A DNA stretch of 5,936 bases, taken from an uncultured Brevundimonas sp. GTDB taxonomy: Bacteria; Pseudomonadota; Alphaproteobacteria; Caulobacterales; Caulobacteraceae. Under the pieces are notes generated by a model that had not been told where the DNA came from, did not search any database, and saw only the letters and a list, made by a program, of their open reading frames with translations. Where the stretch lies: contig CAMPGL010000134.1 of NCBI GenBank assembly GCA_946885435.1, forward strand, positions 1-5,936, written 5' to 3'. This document shows positions 1-4,039 of this stretch, piece after piece. The first letter of the stretch is position 1. Each line of letters begins with the position of its first letter. A program made the position numbers and the translations under genes.

Positions 1-38
1 AGCCGCGTGCGCCGCGCAGGAAGAAGACCGCGGAATGA
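1..38 (+). CDS. tatB: 3' end of probable TatB (twin-arginine translocase subunit), partial
   Basis: Only the last eleven codons are in the window. In the frame that begins at base 3 they read PRAPRRKKTAE and end at TGA 36-38. A basic, Ala/Pro/Lys-rich tail ending in Glu is typical of the disordered cytoplasmic C-terminus of alphaproteobacterial TatB. The stop overlaps the next start as ATGA (35-38), an arrangement usual for translationally coupled tatB-tatC. TatB works with TatC as the receptor for folded proteins carrying twin-arginine signals. The assignment rests mainly on position directly before tatC; the residues alone are too few to identify the protein. Confidence 0.72.
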   Translation, partial: PRAPRRKKTAE

Positions 39-898
39 GCCCCGACGAGGAAGCCGACATCGAAGCCTCGCGCGCGCCGCTGCTCGAGCACCTTACCGAG
101 CTGCGCTCGCGGTTGATCGTCTGCGTCATCGCCTTCTTTCTGGCCTTCGTTCTCTGCTTCGCCTTCGCTGAGCAGATCTCGCTTTTCCTGTTCCATCCGT
201 TCCAGGTGGCCAACGGCATCTTCGCGGCCCAGGGCGAGGGGCATGGTCACGGCATGGACCTGCTGGTGACGCTGATCCAGGCGACGGCGGCGCCGCCGAA
301 CGCCGGCGAGCCGCTGCGGCTGATGTTCACCGCGCCGCTGGAGTTCTTCTTCGCCAAGCTGCGCCTGGCCGGCTTCGGCGCGATCGCGCTCAGCTTCCCG
401 ATCATAGCCTGGCAGCTGTACCGGTTCGTGGCTCCCGGCCTGTACCGGCGTGAGAAGGCGGCCTTCACCCCCTTCCTGTTCGCCTCGCCGGTGCTGTTCA
501 TCATGGGGGCGGCGCTCGTCTACTACGTCATGCTGCCCTTCGTGCTCTGGTTCTCGCTGTCGCAGCAGATCGCGGGGGAGGGGATCGAGGTGCAGCTGCT
601 GCCACGCATCGCCGAGTATTTGGATCTCGTCACGACCCTGATCCTGGCCTTCGGCCTTTGCTTCCAGCTGCCGGTCGTTGTGACCCTGCTGGGGCTGGCG
701 GGCATCATCGATTCCAAGACCCTGGCCCAGGGACGCCGTTACGCCATTGTGGGCGTGGTGGTCGTGGCCGCTATCGTGACCCCGCCTGACCCCATCAGCC
801 AGCTGATGCTCGCGGTCCCCCTGGTGCTTCTCTACGAAGTCTCGATCTGGTGCGTGCGCCTCATCGAACTCCGTCGCCGGGAGGCGACGGTCGACTGA
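35..898 (+). CDS. tatC: TatC, Sec-independent protein translocase core subunit
   Basis: TatC is the polytopic inner-membrane subunit that binds twin-arginine signal peptides and, with TatA and TatB, exports folded proteins. The 287-aa product has the family N-terminal signature EHLTELRSRL (residues 18-27), six hydrophobic segments (about 28-46, 104-130, 147-173, 197-221, 235-250 and 256-275) and the motif RFVAPGLYRRE (130-140). In that motif F131 and E140 align with E. coli F94 and E103, which are needed for signal recognition. The late VTPPDPISQ motif (248-256) also matches TatC. It is somewhat longer than E. coli TatC. The extra length lies in the first periplasmic loop (about 58-92), which carries a HGHG stretch. 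The start is fixed by the ATGA overlap with the upstream stop and by the N-terminal motif. The gene is probably co-transcribed with tatB and perhaps with the downstream peptidase gene. Confidence 0.96.
   Translation: MSPDEEADIEASRAPLLEHLTELRSRLIVCVIAFFLAFVLCFAFAEQISLFLFHPFQVANGIFAAQGEGHGHGMDLLVTLIQATAAPPNAGEPLRLMFTAPLEFFFAKLRLAGFGAIALSFPIIAWQLYRFVAPGLYRREKAAFTPFLFASPVLFIMGAALVYYVMLPFVLWFSLSQQIAGEGIEVQLLPRIAEYLDLVTTLILAFGLCFQLPVVVTLLGLAGIIDSKTLAQGRRYAIVGVVVVAAIVTPPDPISQLMLAVPLVLLYEVSIWCVRLIELRRREATVD
871..890 (+). promoter_or_regulatory. Perfect GC-rich hairpin in the last codons of tatC
   Basis: CCGTCGCC (871-878) and GGCGACGG (883-890) pair perfectly over 8 bp around a GGGA loop. It sits just before the tatC stop and about 36 bases before the next GTG start. 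No T-tract follows, so it is not a standard intrinsic terminator. It could slow polymerase, protect a 3' end or separate tatC expression from the peptidase gene. The 5' arm can alternatively pair with CGACGG at 911-916, which overlaps the next Shine-Dalgarno sequence. Its function is inferred from structure only. Confidence 0.4.
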
Positions 899-926
899 TC
901 CCCGCGCCCTCGACGGAGCCGAGCCT

Positions 927-1907
927 GTGTTCTTCAAACGATCCATCCTCTCGGCCCTGGCCTGCGCGGGCGCCCTGGCGATCACGGGCTGCGCCAGTCT
1001 TGCCGGGACGAGCGCGCCGCCTGCGGTTTCGTCCGAACGGCTGATGGCCGACGTCACCGTCCTGTCGGCGGACGCCATGCAGGGGCGCGCCATCGGCACG
1101 GAGGGCAACCGGATGGCGCGCGAGCACATCCTGCGCCGCTTTGCCGAGGAGGGGCTGCAGCCGGTCGATGAGGACTACCTCCTCCCGTTCACAGCCGCCC
1201 CGACGACCCGGCGGCCAAGCGCGCTGGAGGGGATCAATCTGGCCGGCGTGGTCCGGGGGACCGAGCATCCCGACCAGTGGATCATCGTGACCGCCCACTA
1301 CGACCACGAAGGGGTCCGCGATGGCCAGATCTACAATGGGGCGGACGACAACGCCTCGGGCACGTCGGCGCTGTTCGAACTGGCGCGGCTGCTGAGGCTC
1401 AACCCGCCGCGCCACTCCGTGATGTTCGTGGCGCTGGATGGTGAGGAAGCCGGTCTGCTCGGCGCCCAGGCTTTCGTGCGCTCGCCGCCCGTGCCGCTTG
1501 AGGCGATGAGGCTGAACATCAACCTCGACATGATCGCCCGGGGCGACAACGGGATTTTGTGGGCCGTCGGCACGCGCCAGCATCCGGGTCTCATCCCTCT
1601 GATCGACGCCCTGCCTCAGCAGCCCGGTGTTGAGCGCCGGTACGGCTATGACGATCCTGCCGTGCGGGGTCGCAACAACTGGGTGATGCTGTCCGACCAG
1701 GGCGCCTTCCACGCGGTCGGCGTCCCGTTCGTCTTCTTCAGTGTCGACGACCATGCAGACTACCACCAGCCGACCGACGACGTGGAGCGCATCAACGCGG
1801 ACTGGTATCGGGGCGCGGTCCAGATCGCCCACGACACCCTGCGCGCGGTCGACGCCGCCGACGGTCTGGACCTGCGCGCGGCCGCGGCCGCTGGCTCGGC
1901 GCATTAA
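927..1907 (+). CDS. Secreted lipoprotein zinc peptidase, M28 family (aminopeptidase-like)
   Basis: M28 enzymes are co-catalytic two-zinc exopeptidases, often aminopeptidases. The 326-aa product starts with a lipoprotein signal: KR at 4-5, a hydrophobic core and lipobox ITGC with Cys22. Ala at +2 suggests the outer membrane. The M28 metal ligands are all visible: H124 in TAHYDHEG, D141 in NGADDNASG, E174 in DGEEAGLLG, D201 in NLDMIARGD and H280 in DYHQPTDD, with E173 as the probable general base. The catalytic domain covers about 100-310. The start is GTG; GGAG at 915-918 lies 8 bases upstream, and this start gives a complete signal peptide. The gene follows tatC by 28 bases on the same strand, so they may be co-transcribed. 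Lipobox processing implies Sec export; no twin-arginine motif precedes the core. The substrate cannot be told from sequence. The family call is firm. Confidence 0.93.
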   Translation: MFFKRSILSALACAGALAITGCASLAGTSAPPAVSSERLMADVTVLSADAMQGRAIGTEGNRMAREHILRRFAEEGLQPVDEDYLLPFTAAPTTRRPSALEGINLAGVVRGTEHPDQWIIVTAHYDHEGVRDGQIYNGADDNASGTSALFELARLLRLNPPRHSVMFVALDGEEAGLLGAQAFVRSPPVPLEAMRLNINLDMIARGDNGILWAVGTRQHPGLIPLIDALPQQPGVERRYGYDDPAVRGRNNWVMLSDQGAFHAVGVPFVFFSVDDHADYHQPTDDVERINADWYRGAVQIAHDTLRAVDAADGLDLRAAAAAGSAH

Positions 1908-1935
1908 ATCAACGTAACGCGACTCCGCGAACGGT

Positions 1936-1969
1936 GAGGCGTAGCCTCCCCTGGCTTAGCCGGGAGAGG
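1936..1969 (+). promoter_or_regulatory. Overlapping hairpins that could mask the ribosome binding site of the metalloprotease
   Basis: The Shine-Dalgarno sequence GGGAGAGG (1962-1969) lies 4 bases before ATG 1974. Its GGGAG can pair with CTCCC at 1946-1950, and GGC (1953-1955) with GCC (1959-1961), giving an 8-bp stem with a TTA loop and a two-base bulge (1951-1952). A competing hairpin, GAGGC (1936-1940) with GCCTC (1944-1948), uses part of the same 5' arm and would free the ribosome site. The two structures exclude each other. No T-tract follows, so this is not a terminator. A regulatory role is inferred only from pairing. Confidence 0.35.
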
Positions 1970-1973
1970 TCGC

Positions 1974-3326
1974 ATGACCGACGAATCCACCCCGCTCTCC
2001 GTCGCCACCGACGGGCCTCAGGCCGTTCCGCCTGTCTTCACCCTGGAAGAAGTCATCGCCCAGTTCCTGCGCTGGGGCGGCGCCTGGGCGGACCCGACCA
2101 TAAATTTCAGCTTCTACAACACCCGACCGGCTCACCTGGGCGGCGACCAATGGTGGGCCGGCTTCCAGCCCTTCACCCAGACCCAGCGTGAGGCGACCTA
2201 CCGCGCGTTCGACCTCATCGCCGATGTCGTGAATCTCGATTTCCAGGAAGTCGCCGACAACCAGCTGGCGCCTGGGGCCAACAATCGCCGGATCACCTTC
2301 GGAACCTCGACCACCTTCCCCTCATGGGCCACCGGCGCGGCGGACGTCAGCTTCAACCCCCTCGTCACCACACCCGAGGGGCGGATGCGCATCGATTCCA
2401 GCGAGACCCTGTTCAACTACTTCCGCTGGGGCGGCCAGTACGAACCTGGGACCAGGAACTTTTCGGTTCTGCTGCACGAGATCCTGCATGGCCTCGGGAT
2501 GCCGCATCCTGGCGACTACAACCGCAATCCGGATGAGGAGATCACCTACGCCAACCACGCCGACTACGCTCAGGACACAGGCCAGTACACGGTCATGTCC
2601 TATTTCGGCGCCTGGGAGAGCGGAGCCAACCACCTCGGCAGTTTCGGTTCGACCCTGCTTCTCCACGACGTCGCCGCCATGCAGCGCCTTTACGGGGCGA
2701 ACATGACGACCCGCACGGGAGACACCGTCTACGGCTTCAATTCGACGGCCGGCCGCAGTTCCTACGACTTCACGGTGAACACCAGGCCCGTGGTCACCGT
2801 CTGGGACGCCGGGGGCCAGGACACCCTCGACTGCTCCGGCTATGCGATGGACCAGATCATCGATCTGCGGGCGGGCTTGTTCTCCAACATCGGCGGCCTG
2901 ACCTCGAACGTCTCCATCGCCTTCGGCGCGGTGATCGAGAACGCTGTCGGCGGAGCCGGCGCGGACCAGATCACGGGTAACGACGCTGACAACCGGCTGG
3001 AGGGTCGGGCAGGGGACGACGTCCTCGTTGGCGCCGACGGCTTCGATCACCTCGTCGGCGGCGCAGGCGTCGATCGGGCCCGCTACGGGGGCGGGGCCGA
3101 AGACGGGTTCATGAAGCTGGGCGAAGACGGACGCTGGGTCGTGGTTCGGTCGGATGGCTCGGATGTCCTGGAGGACGTCGAATGGATTGTCTTCGACGAC
3201 TTCACCCTGGCCCCCGGGGATCAGGTCATCGTCTGCCGCTTCGAGGAGGCGTTCCAGACCGGCAAGGCCGGACAGGACGAGCCGGAGGTCCTGCCGGTGA
3301 GCTCGCCCGGCGGATGGCTCATCTAG
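1974..3326 (+). CDS. Serralysin-type RTX metalloprotease (peptidase M10B)
   Basis: This is a secreted zinc endopeptidase of the metzincin clan. The zinc site HEILHGLGMPH (H168, H172, H178; catalytic E169) is followed by PGDYN and by the Met-turn VMSY (M208, Y210), as in serralysins. After the catalytic domain come WDAGGQDTLDCSGY (277-290) and IDLRAG, typical of the start of the serralysin C-terminal beta-roll. Five glycine-rich nonapeptides follow (326-370), and then the post-RTX motif DGSDVLEDVEWIVFDD (394-409). There is no N-terminal signal peptide, as expected for a type I secretion substrate with its signal at the C-terminus. The extreme C-terminus (GGWLI) lacks the Asp-plus-hydrophobics ending of Erwinia and Serratia proteases. 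The start is ATG with GGGAGAGG 4 bases before it. At 450 aa the length is normal for the family. No ABC transporter, membrane-fusion or inhibitor gene is visible in the window. The physiological substrate is unknown. Confidence 0.94.
   Translation: MTDESTPLSVATDGPQAVPPVFTLEEVIAQFLRWGGAWADPTINFSFYNTRPAHLGGDQWWAGFQPFTQTQREATYRAFDLIADVVNLDFQEVADNQLAPGANNRRITFGTSTTFPSWATGAADVSFNPLVTTPEGRMRIDSSETLFNYFRWGGQYEPGTRNFSVLLHEILHGLGMPHPGDYNRNPDEEITYANHADYAQDTGQYTVMSYFGAWESGANHLGSFGSTLLLHDVAAMQRLYGANMTTRTGDTVYGFNSTAGRSSYDFTVNTRPVVTVWDAGGQDTLDCSGYAMDQIIDLRAGLFSNIGGLTSNVSIAFGAVIENAVGGAGADQITGNDADNRLEGRAGDDVLVGADGFDHLVGGAGVDRARYGGGAEDGFMKLGEDGRWVVVRSDGSDVLEDVEWIVFDDFTLAPGDQVIVCRFEEAFQTGKAGQDEPEVLPVSSPGGWLI
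2949..3083 (+). repeat. RTX calcium-binding nonapeptide block inside the metalloprotease
   Basis: Residues 326-370 of the protease divide exactly into five 9-residue units: GGAGADQIT, GNDADNRLE, GRAGDDVLV, GADGFDHLV and GGAGVDRAR. They follow the pattern GGxGxDxUx with degeneration in units 2 and 5. Such units stack into a parallel beta-roll that binds calcium and folds after type I secretion. This is a protein-level repeat; the DNA is not a simple tandem repeat. Confidence 0.85.
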
Positions 3327-3334
3327 GTTCTAGA
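3322..3334. repeat. Small palindrome containing both convergent stop codons
   Basis: TCTAG (3322-3326), GTT, CTAGA (3330-3334) is a perfect 5-bp inverted repeat. The TAG stop of the protease (3324-3326) and the TAG stop of the minus-strand membrane gene (3330-3332, read in reverse) sit in opposite arms. The stem is short and AT-containing, and no T-tract follows on either strand, so a strong terminator is unlikely. The two genes therefore probably have overlapping transcripts at their 3' ends. Confidence 0.5.
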
Positions 3335-3755
3335 AGCCGAACGCCGCCCAGGTGACCATGCAGACCCCGAACGCCGAGACGGCGGTCGTCGCGATTCCGG
3401 TCGGCCGCGAGCGGATCCACCCTGACAGTGCGATGCACGCCAGCAGCAGATAGAGCCCGAGCAGGAAGCTGAGCGTGCCGAACGCCCGCGCGCGATTGAT
3501 GGAGGCCTGGCGCACCAGGTGGTCGGGAGCGTCCGGGTGCAGCACCGACACCAGCATGGTGGAGCAGACCACGGCGATGATGAAGGCCACTGCGGCCGCG
3601 GCGGCGAGGCCGACCGCCCAGGTCACCACCCTTCGATGCGGCTTGTCGTCCAGCAGGAGCGCGAGCAGGGTGGCGGCGACGCCCCCCAGAAAGGCGCTGA
3701 GAAAGCCCATCTGGCTTGCGATCTGCGCCAAATAGGTCTGTGGCAACTGCTCCAT
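3330..3755 (-). CDS. Unrecognised four-helix inner-membrane protein
   Basis: I do not recognise a named family. From the chosen start the protein is 141 aa with four hydrophobic segments (about residues 14-35, 43-71, 90-113 and 118-139). A short basic loop (DDKPHRR, 36-42) lies between helices 1 and 2, and a longer polar loop (HPDAPDHLVRQASINRAR, 73-90) between 2 and 3. This start (ATG at 3755 read in reverse) has a strong Shine-Dalgarno, GGAGGG at 3767-3762, 6 bases upstream. An ATG nine codons further up is less well placed. Codon use matches its neighbours, and the frame encodes a coherent membrane protein on the strand opposite to all other genes here. It is convergent with the protease gene (stops 3 bases apart) and divergent from the sidA-like gene across a 106-base region that contains a LexA box. 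No enzymatic motif is visible; function unknown. Confidence 0.82.
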   Translation of the reverse strand: MEQLPQTYLAQIASQMGFLSAFLGGVAATLLALLLDDKPHRRVVTWAVGLAAAAAVAFIIAVVCSTMLVSVLHPDAPDHLVRQASINRARAFGTLSFLLGLYLLLACIALSGWIRSRPTGIATTAVSAFGVCMVTWAAFGF

Positions 3756-3800
3756 GCCTCGCCCTCCAGCTCCAGCGAGCATGGTTCCCCAACCTGGCTC

Positions 3801-3830
3801 TTGCCAAGCGGAACAAAACCAGAATAGAAC
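3801..3830 (+). promoter_or_regulatory. Probable promoter of the sidA-like gene
   Basis: TTGCCA (3801-3806) and TAGAAC (3825-3830) resemble -35 and -10 hexamers with an 18-base spacer. The -10 overlaps the first LexA half-site (3827-3830), so bound LexA would block polymerase directly. Transcription would start near 3837, leaving a leader of about 25 bases that contains the Shine-Dalgarno sequence. The -10 match is moderate; the overlap with the operator supports the call. Confidence 0.5.
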
Positions 3831-3841
3831 AAACGCGGAAC
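3827..3841. promoter_or_regulatory. LexA operator (alphaproteobacterial SOS box)
   Basis: GAAC-AAACGCG-GAAC on the plus strand reads GTTC-CGCGTTT-GTTC on the minus strand. This is an exact match to the alphaproteobacterial LexA direct-repeat operator GTTC-N7-GTTC. It lies 20 bases upstream of the ATG of the 29-codon gene and overlaps its probable -10, the expected place for a repressor. A further GAAC at 3811-3814 is spaced 12 bases away and does not form a second canonical box. The site is in the shared upstream region of the minus-strand membrane gene, whose start is 71 bases beyond the box. Confidence 0.85.
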
Positions 3842-3861
3842 ATAGCCCGGAGCGTCGTCCG

Positions 3862-3951
3862 ATGTTGCGTCTCGTTCGTGAAACCCTGTCGCTAGCCTCG
3901 GTCGGGGCGTTCGTCTGGATGATCTGGACCGCCGCCGGCCTTGTCGCCTGA
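3862..3951 (+). CDS. sidA: SidA-like SOS-induced division-inhibitor micropeptide (29 aa)
   Basis: In Caulobacter, SidA is a 29-residue inner-membrane peptide, repressed by LexA, that blocks division after DNA damage by acting on the septal protein FtsW. This gene encodes exactly 29 residues. The N-terminus MLRLVRETLSL has basic R3 and R6, consistent with a cytoplasmic end. A single hydrophobic helix follows (about 9-29) with aromatic residues in FVWMIW (17-22). GGAG (3849-3852) lies 9 bases before the ATG. A perfect LexA box and a probable promoter lie directly upstream, and dnaE follows on the same strand 88 bases later, the neighbour I recall from the Caulobacter chromosome. The frame stays open upstream to 3754, but that extension would run through the operator and promoter and looks noncoding. 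The identification comes from length, topology, SOS control and neighbourhood, not from a computed alignment. Confidence 0.78.
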   Translation: MLRLVRETLSLASVGAFVWMIWTAAGLVA

Positions 3952-3961
3952 TCCGTCCACA

Positions 3962-3986
3962 GCTCAGGTCGCGGCCTCGCTTGAGC
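3962..3986 (+). other. Imperfect hairpin between the sidA-like gene and dnaE
   Basis: The 88 bases between the two genes (3952-4039) contain GCTCAGG (3962-3968), which can pair with CTTGAGC (3980-3986) using one G-T wobble. The loop is GC-rich and no T-tract follows. It may weakly end or stabilise the short upstream transcript. I see no convincing promoter for dnaE here: TTGAGC at 3981-3986 has only a poor -10 partner around 4004-4009. dnaE could be read from this stretch or partly from upstream. Confidence 0.25.
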
Positions 3987-4039
3987 CGGCTGTCAGGGTG
4001 TTCGACCATGTCGGGCTGCAGAGTCGAAAGGGCTGAGGG

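Noticed and set aside
861..1904. Long open frame on the minus strand opposite the M28 peptidase gene
   Set aside because: Its translation is Arg/Gly/Val-rich with no recognisable domain. The plus strand carries a complete peptidase with all metal ligands. Long antisense frames are expected in GC-rich DNA.
2322..3050. Minus-strand open frame opposite the serralysin gene
   Set aside because: It has no domain, lies wholly within the well-supported protease gene and shows low-complexity composition typical of an antisense shadow.
3756..3782. Upstream ATG for the membrane protein (start at 3782 on the minus strand)
   Set aside because: The ATG at 3755 has GGAGGG at ideal spacing, and the nine extra residues (MLAGAGGRG) would be encoded by that Shine-Dalgarno region itself.
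3795..3806. Small inverted repeat TGGC-TCTT-GCCA in the divergent region
   Set aside because: A 4-bp stem is too short to be meaningful; it coincides with the proposed -35 hexamer and may be chance.
3811..3830. Second possible LexA box using GAAC at 3811-3814 and 3827-3830
   Set aside because: The spacer is 12 bases instead of 7, so it does not match the alphaproteobacterial operator. It could still assist binding, but nothing in the sequence shows that.
3754..3951. Longer 65-codon version of the sidA-like gene starting at ATG 3754
   Set aside because: The extra N-terminus is Pro/Gln-rich, would run through the promoter and LexA box and overlaps the start of the divergent gene. The 29-codon start has its own Shine-Dalgarno.
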